This document shows, in pieces, positions 16,387 to 24,847 of a DNA stretch of 64,000 bases. Where the stretch lies: assembly GCA_903884945.1 (NCBI GenBank), contig CAISGR010000277.1, forward strand, positions 1 to 64,000, in the 5' to 3' direction. Position 1 is the stretch's first letter. The number at the start of each line of letters is the position of its first letter. Position numbers and translations under genes: made by a program. Below the pieces are notes generated by a model. It searched no databases. It was not told the DNA's origin and worked only from the letters and a program-made list of their open reading frames with translations. This stretch comes from an uncultured bacterium (lineage in GTDB: Bacteria > Pseudomonadota > Alphaproteobacteria > Sphingomonadales > Sphingomonadaceae).

Positions 16387-19300
16387 CAGGCGGCCGCCCC
16401 GTCGATAAGCTTGGTGACCAATGCCTTGAACTCGTCATCGGTGGTATAGGGATCGGTGAATTCGGCAAACGCCCATCGGCCATAACCGCCGAGCGCATTG
16501 ACGCCAGGCACCCACAGCTCGCGCGCGGTCTGCGCCTTGGCCTTGTCGCTCTCGTCGCGTTGGCCCTTCATTTCCAGTACCAGGTTGAGCGGCTCTGCTC
16601 CGGTTTCCAGGCGGACCAGGAAGTCGGGCAGGTAGCGTCGCATGACGCCGCCATCGAGATAGGGGATTTCGAAGCCGAGTGCCTGGTTCTTGGCATAGGC
16701 AAGTACGCGGTCGTGCCCTTCCAGCGCCTGAGCCAGCGCCACCTCCCAGCTTGAATCCTTGACGACGTGACTGATCTGAGATCGGGGCGGCTGAGCCCCG
16801 GTCTTCCAGCACTCCTTGGAGGTGATGAAGTTGACGTGCCGTGTCGATCCGCTTGGATTGTAGGGGTCGAGCACAGCGACGACGTGGCCACCGCCGCCGC
16901 GGGTGCAAGCGATGTCGATTTTCTCCGCCGCGCGGGCGAGCTGCTCTTGATAGAGGATTGCGCCGATCGGCACGCCCTTGGTGACCAAGTACCCTTCGTC
17001 GATCCAACGTCGTGCGAGCCGCTGGATCTGAGGGAACAGATGCTGTTTGGGAAAGCCGTCTTCGTCGCGGAAATGCGTGTAGAGCAGATGCTTGGCGAGG
17101 TTGAAGCTAATCTCGGAGGGGCGCAGCTGCGACAGTACTTCCGGCGTGATGGTGACGCCGGCGCCCACGATGCCCTCCATAGTCACCGAAGTCGGGCCAA
17201 TATCCTCTGGCGTGATGACAAGGCGGCTGTCTTCGTCGAACTGGGCATTCAGACGCTCCGATGGTAACTCGCGGCGATAGCCACTGACACGCGGAAAGCG
17301 GATTTCAAGATCGGCTCGCTCGGCGATTGCATGGACGCGAGTGATAGGCTTTGGCGGCTTAGGATCGACCTTCTGCGGCGATCGTGCGAAGTCGAAGGGG
17401 ATGCCCATGATGTCGGCATACTCGACGTCGAACAGGCCCTCCTTGTTGAGCTCATAGGATTGGCGGCGCAGCCCGCGCCCCACGACCTGTTCGCACAAGA
17501 GTTGCGTGCCGAACGCGCGAACACCGAGAATGTGGGTGACCGTGTTGGTGTCCCAGCCTTCGGTCAACATCGAGACCGAAACCACGCAGCGGATCTGTTC
17601 ACCCAGGCGACCAGGCCGGCCGACGGTGTTCATGACCTCGCGCAACAGGTCGCTTTCGTTGATGTCGCCCTTCACCGCTCCGGCACCCTCGCGGGCGGCG
17701 AGTTCGCGCTTGAACTGCTCGATCTCGACCGATGCAGCTTCCTTGAAACCCTTGTCGAGCGCCTCACCGGCTTCGAGCTGGCGAGAGTCGATTAGCAACG
17801 TCCGGGGGCGCGGAAGCCGGCCGCCATGCTCGTCATAGTTGCGGAACAGTTCGAGATGGCCGGCATGGAACGCGGCGCGCTCGCCCGCGTCCGCGTCGCC
17901 GCGTTCGAACCCAGCGATCCATTCGAACACCAGCTTCGAGATGGCGGTGTTTTGGCAGACAACGATAAACACCGGCGGCACGCCGATGCCGGCTTTCTGC
18001 CAGCGCTCGAACTCTCCCTGATAGTGACTGTAGAGAGAGTTTAGCGCCGTCAGCAGCAGCGGATTAAGGTCGAACGGGCTGAGCTTGTTCGCACTGGCCG
18101 TCGATTTGGGCATCGACTTGCCGATATGCTTCCACAAATCGCGATAGACGACCGTGTCAGTCTGCACGAGGTTGTCAGTGACGGGCACTCGCGGAAGCTT
18201 GACGATACCGCTCTCAATCGCGTCCATCAGGCTGAAGTCGGATACCACCCAAGGAAACAGGGTGCCCTCTTGATACCCCGAGCCGCGGAGAAAGAACGGC
18301 GTAGCCGACAGGTCGTAGACCGCGCGGACGCCGCCGCTTCGCTTGCCCTTCTTGAGCTGCCGGTCAAGCGCCTCGATGCCGTTGATCCATAGGCGGGCAG
18401 CTTCTTCGTTCTGCTCGGCTTCCTTCTTCTCATCGCCGGTTAGCGCACCTTCTGCATCGCCGCCCACCTTATGGCGGTAACAATGATGTGCCTCATCGTT
18501 GATGACGTTGACGCGCTCGAACCGCAGCAACTTCTCGCACGCCCGCTCCAGCATCTGCGCATCGGTTTCGATCGTCCTGATCGGTTCCGGATCATTTCCC
18601 TGCAGGAAGCTGCGGGCCGCCTTTGGCATCGCCAGGGTCTCGCGATGCTGGAACGTGTGATAATTGGTAATGACGATCTCGGCCCGCCGAATTTCCGGCA
18701 GCATCTCGGGCGGCACGATTTCGCGCGAATCGTAATAGTTGCCGGGCTCGCTGGGCTGCAGGACACGCAGGCGATCCTTGATCGTAATACCTGGCGCAAC
18801 GATCAGGAATGCGCGCGAAAAATCCTTGGTTTCCTTGCGCGCCGCATTGATCGCCTGCCACGCGATCAGCATGGCCATGACGGTCGTCTTGCCGCTGCCG
18901 GTAGCCATCTTCATCGCGAGGCGGAAAAGTGCGGGGTTCGCCTCCTCATTATCCTTGGCGATCTGATCGAGCAGACCCCGAGTCGCTGCTCGCCGCGGTG
19001 CAACCTCGGTCAGCCAAATCATGGTCTCGACGGCTTCGATCTGACAGAAGAACGGCCGAGGGCCAGCCCACTCATCCTTCGGTCGCCGCCAGTGTTCGAG
19101 CAGTCGTTGCGTTGCTGGCGTTACACCCCAATCGGCTGGATTAGGGATAGCGCGCCACGTATCGACATAGCGACGGATCTCGTTGATCTTGGCGTTCTCG
19201 GTATAGGTCTCGAGGTCAAGCGATGCCTGCGCCGCAGCGGCCTTCTTTCGCGATGCCGGCACGGGCACAATGAATTTCGACGGCCGGCGCCCGACGATCG

Positions 19301-19403
19301 GCGCCCCCTCGATTGGTTGACCGGTATCGTCCAGCGGGTGATACAGGGACGGCGGCGCGTAGGGCGAGTTCAAAATTGGTCGTTCGTAAAAGCTATTCGC
19401 CAC
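16386..19403 (-). CDS. res: type III restriction enzyme Res subunit, 1005 aa
   Basis: A superfamily 2 helicase-nuclease that cuts unmethylated DNA with Mod. Motif I is MATGSGKTT (166-174), motif II DEAH (303-306), motif III SATP (366-369), with SMLTEGWDTNTV and QVVGRGLRR as motifs V and VI. Near residue 925-950, YLPDFLVR followed by VLEMKGQ gives the PD...ExK nuclease signature. The length and layout match the BPTD_3080 group. It is the first gene of the leftward operon res-mod-GIY-YIG-RelE/UvrD. Upstream, 19404-19548 holds no gene and should contain the promoter. Confidence 0.93.
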   Translation of the reverse strand: MANSFYERPILNSPYAPPSLYHPLDDTGQPIEGAPIVGRRPSKFIVPVPASRKKAAAAQASLDLETYTENAKINEIRRYVDTWRAIPNPADWGVTPATQRLLEHWRRPKDEWAGPRPFFCQIEAVETMIWLTEVAPRRAATRGLLDQIAKDNEEANPALFRLAMKMATGSGKTTVMAMLIAWQAINAARKETKDFSRAFLIVAPGITIKDRLRVLQPSEPGNYYDSREIVPPEMLPEIRRAEIVITNYHTFQHRETLAMPKAARSFLQGNDPEPIRTIETDAQMLERACEKLLRFERVNVINDEAHHCYRHKVGGDAEGALTGDEKKEAEQNEEAARLWINGIEALDRQLKKGKRSGGVRAVYDLSATPFFLRGSGYQEGTLFPWVVSDFSLMDAIESGIVKLPRVPVTDNLVQTDTVVYRDLWKHIGKSMPKSTASANKLSPFDLNPLLLTALNSLYSHYQGEFERWQKAGIGVPPVFIVVCQNTAISKLVFEWIAGFERGDADAGERAAFHAGHLELFRNYDEHGGRLPRPRTLLIDSRQLEAGEALDKGFKEAASVEIEQFKRELAAREGAGAVKGDINESDLLREVMNTVGRPGRLGEQIRCVVSVSMLTEGWDTNTVTHILGVRAFGTQLLCEQVVGRGLRRQSYELNKEGLFDVEYADIMGIPFDFARSPQKVDPKPPKPITRVHAIAERADLEIRFPRVSGYRRELPSERLNAQFDEDSRLVITPEDIGPTSVTMEGIVGAGVTITPEVLSQLRPSEISFNLAKHLLYTHFRDEDGFPKQHLFPQIQRLARRWIDEGYLVTKGVPIGAILYQEQLARAAEKIDIACTRGGGGHVVAVLDPYNPSGSTRHVNFITSKECWKTGAQPPRSQISHVVKDSSWEVALAQALEGHDRVLAYAKNQALGFEIPYLDGGVMRRYLPDFLVRLETGAEPLNLVLEMKGQRDESDKAKAQTARELWVPGVNALGGYGRWAFAEFTDPYTTDDEFKALVTKLIDGAAA

Positions 19404-19548
19404 CTGTGCCCCCTCGCTCCGGCTTCATCATGGAGAGGCTGAGCAACGTCCTGATAGAGGATCGTCAGTCATTCCTGAATCCATTTTTTAAATGCGGTAG
19501 AAATGAATATTCCTTGCTAGACGGAACGTGGAAGTCCCAGCGCAAGCG

Positions 19549-20496
19549 CTAGAGCGACCAATCAGCTTTGCGCATAGCCTCCGCTGTCTCTTCGGCGTTA
19601 ATCGCAATAATGTGCTGAGTTCTAGCAGGTTTTCTCTCCGGATTATCCAGAAGGCCAAGTCGCTTCAGGGCGTAAAACAACATCGCATATCGGATTTCGA
19701 GTGCTTTCGTTCCAGAAGCCATTCCATAGTCTTTTTCAACACCAGTACGTTGATTCTGGCTCAGCCCCGGGTGTGGGCCAATTAAGACAACAAATCGGTC
19801 GTTCCACATGTTGTCGCGGTCGCCGCCGAGACCAGGTTCATCGAAATCGCGGGCTCCGGTTATTCGTGGAATAAGGAAGTCTCTAAAACGGTCGCTTTGG
19901 TGACAATATGCGCGGACGTGCCAGCGAAAGCCATCGAAGCCAAATGCGTGCGGAGTAATCCGCCGCCAGCCGGGGTCAGGCATGCTCATGGATTGGTATC
20001 GCACGTCCAGCGAACGCTTCTCCCGCACCGCCTTTAAAACCGACTGTAGACAACCGGCATCGACGTCACGAGCTGGATTGAGCACGATGTCTATTTCCGG
20101 TGGGGAGCCAAGCCAAGTCTCAGCTGGCTCCATCAACCCCTCTCCGAATGATCGGAGCCGAACCAAATATTCCGAGGGTCCTTCCGTGAGAAATACGGAA
20201 CTGAAGTGAGGACCAGCCACGTACCGCTTAGACGTTTTGTCGTAAACGGCGTTTCCTGGCGCACGGTCCTGATACAGTGTCAGATCCTTCGAGGCCTGCG
20301 GCTCCGACACGCCAAACGTCGTCATTATGTCGGAACGACGCACGCCGCCTTCCCAAAAAAGGCGGAACTCAATGAACTCGAGCCGTCGCTCGACGCCCCA
20401 TTTGATCTTACTCGCAGGTTCCAACGCGCCACGCTCCATGTGGGGATCAAAAGTATATGGACAGCTTTTTACGTCCCGTGTATTTCCTATCCCCAT
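19549..20496 (-). CDS. capW: CapW-like WYL-domain transcriptional regulator
   Basis: An N-terminal winged helix (RLEFIEFRLFWEGGVRRSDIMTTFGVSEPQASKDLTLY) is followed by a WYL-type domain (KRSLDVRYQSMS, HAFGFDGFRWHVRAYC, FRDFLIPRI) and a C-terminal WCX-like extension, the layout of CapW/BrxR repressors. CapW proteins repress CBASS operons and release DNA on damage or infection signals. It is divergent from the CBASS genes with 104 bases between starts, and a 22-bp near-palindrome lies in that gap. Base composition is lower in GC than the CBASS genes themselves. Confidence 0.85.
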   Translation of the reverse strand: MGIGNTRDVKSCPYTFDPHMERGALEPASKIKWGVERRLEFIEFRLFWEGGVRRSDIMTTFGVSEPQASKDLTLYQDRAPGNAVYDKTSKRYVAGPHFSSVFLTEGPSEYLVRLRSFGEGLMEPAETWLGSPPEIDIVLNPARDVDAGCLQSVLKAVREKRSLDVRYQSMSMPDPGWRRITPHAFGFDGFRWHVRAYCHQSDRFRDFLIPRITGARDFDEPGLGGDRDNMWNDRFVVLIGPHPGLSQNQRTGVEKDYGMASGTKALEIRYAMLFYALKRLGLLDNPERKPARTQHIIAINAEETAEAMRKADWSL

Positions 20497-20533
20497 AGGC
20501 GAATCGAGTCAATCGATCTCTCACTCGGCGGCA

Positions 20534-20555
20534 CCCCCGCTTCCGGGAACGGGGG
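20534..20555. promoter_or_regulatory. near-palindrome, candidate CapW operator
   Basis: CCCCCGCTTCC and GGGAACGGGGG form a 22-bp dyad with one mismatch and one wobble. It lies between the divergent capW and cyclase genes, about 45 bases before the cyclase start, where a repressor dimer would block the CBASS promoter. The assignment is inferred from position and symmetry only. Confidence 0.45.
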
Positions 20556-20600
20556 ATTGCGTCTGGCGGGATCGCACAGGGAAATGTGAAAGGGACTGCA

Positions 20601-21548
20601 ATGCCGCTGAACAATACGCAGCTGCGCTACTACGACTACAACGTGCTCCGCCTGCCAAAGGACAAGCGGACCGAATACAACGCGCAGGTCGATCGCTTGA
20701 TCGAAAACCTGCGCAACAACGTCCGGGACAAGACGGAGATCAAGATCACGAAGGTCGTCAAGGCGGGCTCCTTCGCCAAGCACACCATCCTGCGCAAGAC
20801 GACCGAAGATCCGATCGACGTGGACGTGGTGTTCTACATCTCGGGCAAGGACGCGACGATCGAGACGATCGAGACGCTGACGGCCGACATCACGAAGCTG
20901 CTGGAGGCGCAGTATCCCAACAAGTCGGTGGAGGACTTCACCATCCAGTCAAAGGCCGCGACCGTCGCGTTCGTGGGCTCGGGGCTGTCGGTAGACATCG
21001 TGCCGGTGATCCAGGACGAGGAGGCGTCCGAATACGGGTGGCAGTACGACATCCGCAACGGCAGCAAGACGCACACCTGCGCACCGTGCCAGGTGAACTT
21101 CGTCTACAAGCGGAAGCAGGCCGATCCCGACTTCCGCACGTTGGTCCGGCTCGGCAAGCGCTGGAGCCGCCGCGCCGAGGTGAAGGGCCTCAAGTCGTTC
21201 CACGTCGAGCTGATCATGGCGCACCTGCAGGACACCCTGGGCAAGCCGACGAGCATCGAGCAGCGCTTCCGCGACTTCCTCCTCTACATCGCGCAGTCGG
21301 AGCTCAAGCAGGTCATCTCCTTCCCGGAGAACGGCTCGTCGATCCCCTCCTTCAGCCATCCGGTCGTGATCATTGATCCGGTCTGCAACACCAACAACGT
21401 CGCCAGCCGGATCTCCGAGGCCGAGCGCAAGGCCATCGTCGAGGCTTCCCGCGAGGCTTGGGAGACCGCCAATTTCGCGTCGATCGAGAACGACGACGCA
21501 GTGTGGAAGGAGCTCTTCGGCCCCAAGTTCCGGACGGAGGACCAGTGA
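20601..21548 (+). CDS. cdnC: CBASS CD-NTase (CdnC-like cyclic oligonucleotide synthase)
   Basis: This enzyme makes a cyclic oligonucleotide alarm signal during phage infection. The nucleotidyltransferase signature is complete: AGSFAKHT (G56-S57), the metal-binding pair in DPIDVDVV (D73, D75) and a third acidic residue in SVDIVPV (D132). The length of 315 aa and the start MPLNNTQLRYYDYN fit the CdnC clade that works with HORMA and TRIP13 partners. The ATG at 20601 has AAAGGGA upstream; an in-frame start at 20586 is less likely. It overlaps the next gene by one base (TGATG). Confidence 0.93.
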   Translation: MPLNNTQLRYYDYNVLRLPKDKRTEYNAQVDRLIENLRNNVRDKTEIKITKVVKAGSFAKHTILRKTTEDPIDVDVVFYISGKDATIETIETLTADITKLLEAQYPNKSVEDFTIQSKAATVAFVGSGLSVDIVPVIQDEEASEYGWQYDIRNGSKTHTCAPCQVNFVYKRKQADPDFRTLVRLGKRWSRRAEVKGLKSFHVELIMAHLQDTLGKPTSIEQRFRDFLLYIAQSELKQVISFPENGSSIPSFSHPVVIIDPVCNTNNVASRISEAERKAIVEASREAWETANFASIENDDAVWKELFGPKFRTEDQ

Positions 21549-22039
21549 TGAACACGACCACCACCACCGAGACCTACAGCACCACCGACGTTCAGAACGT
21601 CGTGCGGCGCTTCCAGGCCGACCTCAAGATGATCGCCGACAGCACCGGGGCCATCTCGAGCGAGGACGTGGCGAATTACGTCCACGACATCGAACTGCTG
21701 GCGAAGAAGGGATACCTGGCCTCGGTTGACGTCACCCTGCTCAATTTCGGCACCGAGGTACGCGCCGCGCGCTACACCGTCGACACGGACGCGGGCGGGC
21801 TCATCTCGAGCCGGCCGGGCAACGCGATGTGGCCGCGTGTGACGTTCCCGACGCTCCGCATCGTGATCACCTACACAGGGTCCTACGACCCCGATGCGCG
21901 CCAGGCGATGAGCGGCAAGCTCAACCTCACCTGGTCCACCAACTACGACGACACCAGCCACGCCAGCCTCAACGACGACGGTGGGCGCAACTACACCAGC
22001 GGCTCGTACGGGCTGAAACGCAAGGATTGGACGCAGTGA
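21548..22039 (+). CDS. cap7: CBASS HORMA-domain sensor protein (Cap7-like), 163 aa
   Basis: Position between a CdnC-like cyclase and a TRIP13 ATPase identifies this as the bacterial HORMA protein. The sequence fits: an N-terminal helix VQNVVRRFQADLKMIADSTG, a central strand region VDVTLLNFGTEVRAARYTVD, a core FPTLRIVITYTGSY, and a C-terminal tail that could act as the safety belt. In studied systems HORMA binds a peptide, closes, and switches on the cyclase. Only one HORMA gene is present; some relatives have two. It overlaps both neighbours (one and four bases). Confidence 0.85.
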   Translation: MNTTTTTETYSTTDVQNVVRRFQADLKMIADSTGAISSEDVANYVHDIELLAKKGYLASVDVTLLNFGTEVRAARYTVDTDAGGLISSRPGNAMWPRVTFPTLRIVITYTGSYDPDARQAMSGKLNLTWSTNYDDTSHASLNDDGGRNYTSGSYGLKRKDWTQ

Positions 22040-22932
22040 GCCAGACCGACATCTTCGACAGCGAAACCGTCGTGCCTGACGCGGGCCTAGCGCAGCGCGC
22101 CGGGACGCTTCTCGGGTTCCAGGAACGCTACGCCCGCGTTCACGACCAGCTGCGGCTGCTCCTCGCCGCCGATAAGCTCGGCGACTGGAGTCGACGGCAC
22201 CACCGCCGGCAACTCGTGATCACCGACCTCGTCGCCGACCAGTATCCGCTGGTCGTGTTCCACGGCGACGTCGGCACCGGCAAGACGGTGATGGCAGAAT
22301 GCATCGCCAACCGCTTGCTCACCGAGGCCCGTTCCGAGGACGCGACGATCTTCCGGCTGTCCAACCGCGTGCGCGGCAGCGGCAAGGTTGGCGAGATGAC
22401 CACGCTGCTCGCCGAGGCCCTCAAGCGCGTCACCGCGTCGGTTGGAAAGACGCGCCGCGCCGTCCTCGTCATCGACGAGGGCGACAGCATCGCCGCGGCC
22501 CGTACGCAGGAGCACAGCCATCACGAGGACAAGGTCGCGGTGAACACCCTGATCCAGGGCATCGACGACCTGCGCCGCTACAAGGGACGCATCGTCGTGA
22601 TACTCTGCACCAACCGGCTGAGCGTCCTCGATCCGGCGCTGCTGCGCCGCGCCGCCATCATCGACCGGTTCGACCGGCCGTCCGACGCGGAACGCCGCGC
22701 GCTGCTCGAGATGGACCTCGACGGCCTCGACTTCACCCCGGCGCAGATCGGCGAACTGGTCAAGCTGACGGGCCCGACGGAGGCGAAGCCCGGCTGGACC
22801 TATTCGGACTTCCGCAGCCGCTTCTACCCCGCCGCGATGGCGAAGGCCTTCCCCGAAGACCCGCTCCGCTACGAACACCTGCGCGCCGCTGCCATCGAGA
22901 TGGCCGGGTCGCGCGTGATGAAGGACCGTTAA
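22036..22932 (+). CDS. cap6: CBASS TRIP13-like AAA+ ATPase (Cap6), 298 aa
   Basis: TRIP13/Pch2-type ATPases pull HORMA proteins open and so silence the cyclase. Motifs: Walker A GDVGTGKT (77-84), Walker B VLVIDEGD (143-150), sensor 1 CTNR (191-194), and LRRAAIIDRFDRP holding Arg-finger candidates. The GTG start at 22036 overlaps the HORMA stop by four bases. Length and motif spacing are normal. It would act in the cytoplasm as a hexamer on the HORMA-cyclase complex. Confidence 0.9.
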   Translation: MSQTDIFDSETVVPDAGLAQRAGTLLGFQERYARVHDQLRLLLAADKLGDWSRRHHRRQLVITDLVADQYPLVVFHGDVGTGKTVMAECIANRLLTEARSEDATIFRLSNRVRGSGKVGEMTTLLAEALKRVTASVGKTRRAVLVIDEGDSIAAARTQEHSHHEDKVAVNTLIQGIDDLRRYKGRIVVILCTNRLSVLDPALLRRAAIIDRFDRPSDAERRALLEMDLDGLDFTPAQIGELVKLTGPTEAKPGWTYSDFRSRFYPAAMAKAFPEDPLRYEHLRAAAIEMAGSRVMKDR

Positions 22933-24095
22933 TGGCCCGCTCCCCCCTTCTCGGCCGCCGCATCCACATCGCCGGCAGCATCTCCAAGGATCCCGCCGTC
23001 GCGACCCCGGACGACGTCGCCAAGGCGCGCGAGCTGGTGTCCGGGCTGGTGCGCGCTCTCATGAAGCTGGGCGCGACGTTCGTCGTCCCGGTCGACGCCG
23101 AGCCGAAGCGCGGCGACGGACAGCCGATCTGCTTCGACTGGCTGGTGTGGCAGACGATCAAGGACGCGATCTCTACCCGCCCGGCCGGCGCCCCCATACC
23201 GCTCGCGGTCGCGGTCCAGCACCACAAGAACGAGGACCAGATCCCGGAGGAGTTCCACGCGCTGTGGGACGAGATGCGGGACTCTCCCGTGGTCCGTATG
23301 GAAAGCGCCGCGCGCTGGAACATGAACAGCAAGCGCATGGAGGCGCAGGCGCGTTACGGCGACATCCTGATCGCGCTCGGTGGCACTGAAGGCGTGCGGT
23401 TCCTCGCCGATCTCTATCATGCCGCCGGAAAGCCGGTGATCCCGCTGAACCTGCCGATCACGCCCGATAACGAGGGCAGCCGCCGTCTCTATTCCTTCGG
23501 CGAAGCGAGCGGCAACAGCCGCAAGCTGTTCCAGATCGCCGACGGCGGTGATTCGCACGACTGGATCAACCGCATCCGCTTCCCGGCCCGCCAGTCGGTG
23601 CAGGACAGGGTCACCGTCCTGGTCGACCTGCTCGAGAACCTGGACCGGCCGATGGCATTCGCGGTCCGGCTCTTGGCACCCGACCACGAGGAGTTCGCGG
23701 CCGTCCAGGGGTTCTTCGACACCGTCGTGCAGCCGGTGCTCGAGGGCGAGCTCGGCTATCGCCTGACCGTCATCGACGGTCGCCAGGCCTACGATCACGC
23801 GCGCATCGACGACGAAATCTTCGCCAAGCTCCACCGGGCCAGCGTCGTGGTCGCCGACATCACCGGGTCGCGGCCCAACTGCTTCCTCGAACTCGGCTAC
23901 GCGCTCGGTCGGTCCATCCCGACGATCGTCACCGCGCGTGACGGCTCCGACACGCCGTTCGACATAAAGACGCTTGCCGGGCTGCACTGGAAGACCGACG
24001 GTGCCGCCGAGAACGGTCGCAAGGCGTTCCGTGAGCACTGGGAGGCGGTTCGCAACCGTCCGCCCCTCGTCACCGTGGAGGAACTGATCACGTGA
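22932..24095 (+). CDS. CBASS effector: SLOG-like domain plus TIR/deoxyribosyltransferase-like domain, 387 aa
   Basis: The gene takes the place normally held by NucC. Residues 8-175 look like a SLOG/LOG Rossmann domain: RIHIAGS start and ALGGTEGVRFLADLYHAAGKPVIPL (GGTEGV at 150-155), a likely ligand pocket for the cyclic nucleotide. Residues 240-350 resemble a TIR-like or nucleoside 2-deoxyribosyltransferase fold: VVVADIT (D309) then PNCFLELGYALG with a candidate catalytic Glu (E320). NAD or nucleotide cleavage after signal binding is the inferred role. It overlaps cap6 by one base and the exonuclease by four. No NucC gene is in the window. Confidence 0.78.
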   Translation: MARSPLLGRRIHIAGSISKDPAVATPDDVAKARELVSGLVRALMKLGATFVVPVDAEPKRGDGQPICFDWLVWQTIKDAISTRPAGAPIPLAVAVQHHKNEDQIPEEFHALWDEMRDSPVVRMESAARWNMNSKRMEAQARYGDILIALGGTEGVRFLADLYHAAGKPVIPLNLPITPDNEGSRRLYSFGEASGNSRKLFQIADGGDSHDWINRIRFPARQSVQDRVTVLVDLLENLDRPMAFAVRLLAPDHEEFAAVQGFFDTVVQPVLEGELGYRLTVIDGRQAYDHARIDDEIFAKLHRASVVVADITGSRPNCFLELGYALGRSIPTIVTARDGSDTPFDIKTLAGLHWKTDGAAENGRKAFREHWEAVRNRPPLVTVEELIT

Positions 24096-24655
24096 GCACC
24101 TACAGGCAGGAGATCTTCATCTCGATCGACGTGGAGACCGCCGGCCCGATCCCGGGCGAATACAGCATGCTCTCGATCGGAGCCTGCGTCGTGACCGACC
24201 CGTCCGCGACGTTCGTGTGCGAACTCAAGCCGATCAACGACAGGTTCGTACCGGAGGCGCTCAAGGTCTCCGGGCTGTCGCTGGACCGCCTCCAGCAGGA
24301 CGGAACGGAACCGGAGGCCGCCATGCGTCGCTTCCGCGCCTGGATCGACGAGATCGCCGGCGACGACACCCCGGTGTTCGTGGGGTTCAACGCGCCGTTC
24401 GACTGGTCGTTCGTGAACTACTACTTTCACAGGTACACCGGCGAAAACCCGTTCGGCTTCACCGCTCTGGACATCAAGGCGCTCTGGATGGGCGTGTCAG
24501 GGTGCACGTGGGCGGACACCCGCTCAAGCTACATCGCGGAAGTGATCCATCCCCAGCTCCACGGCGATCACGATGCACTCAATGACGCGCTGTACCAAGC
24601 CGAGCTCTTTCGGTTGATTCGGAGCGGGCAATCTCGCCTCGGTCCCGCTTTGTGA
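24092..24655 (+). CDS. DEDDh 3'-5' exonuclease, CBASS ancillary gene, 187 aa
   Basis: A DnaQ-like exonuclease: Exo I FISIDVETAG (D13, E15), Exo II NAPFDWSFV, and Exo III HGDHDALNDAL with the His-Asp pair. DEDDh exonucleases of this sort have been noted as ancillary proteins in some CBASS loci, sometimes called Cap18. The GTG start overlaps the effector stop (GTGA), so it belongs to the operon. It may trim signal molecules, damaged nucleic acid or phage DNA. An AT-rich, gene-free stretch follows to 24847. Confidence 0.85.
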   Translation: MSTYRQEIFISIDVETAGPIPGEYSMLSIGACVVTDPSATFVCELKPINDRFVPEALKVSGLSLDRLQQDGTEPEAAMRRFRAWIDEIAGDDTPVFVGFNAPFDWSFVNYYFHRYTGENPFGFTALDIKALWMGVSGCTWADTRSSYIAEVIHPQLHGDHDALNDALYQAELFRLIRSGQSRLGPAL

Positions 24656-24847
24656 CCGAACTATCCAGTCAGTCCGCCAACGGTGCTTACCCGGTGATTA
24701 CTTTCGTTTGATTTCTCCGCCAATATTTCCAAATTTTTTATGCAAAATCAAATTCATATGGGATTTTTGAGCCTATAGTGTGGTATCTCGAGTGCCGTCG
24801 ACGCCTGTCCGCCGCGCCGAAGCATCTCCCAGTGATCGACTGACGCT

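Noticed and set aside
22087..24038. Long - strand frames opposite the CBASS genes
   Set aside because: The + strand frames carry full TRIP13 and effector motifs and overlap as an operon; the - strand frames are shadows.
20586..24655. NucC or a second HORMA gene in the CBASS locus
   Set aside because: All frames are accounted for by cyclase, one HORMA, TRIP13, effector and exonuclease.
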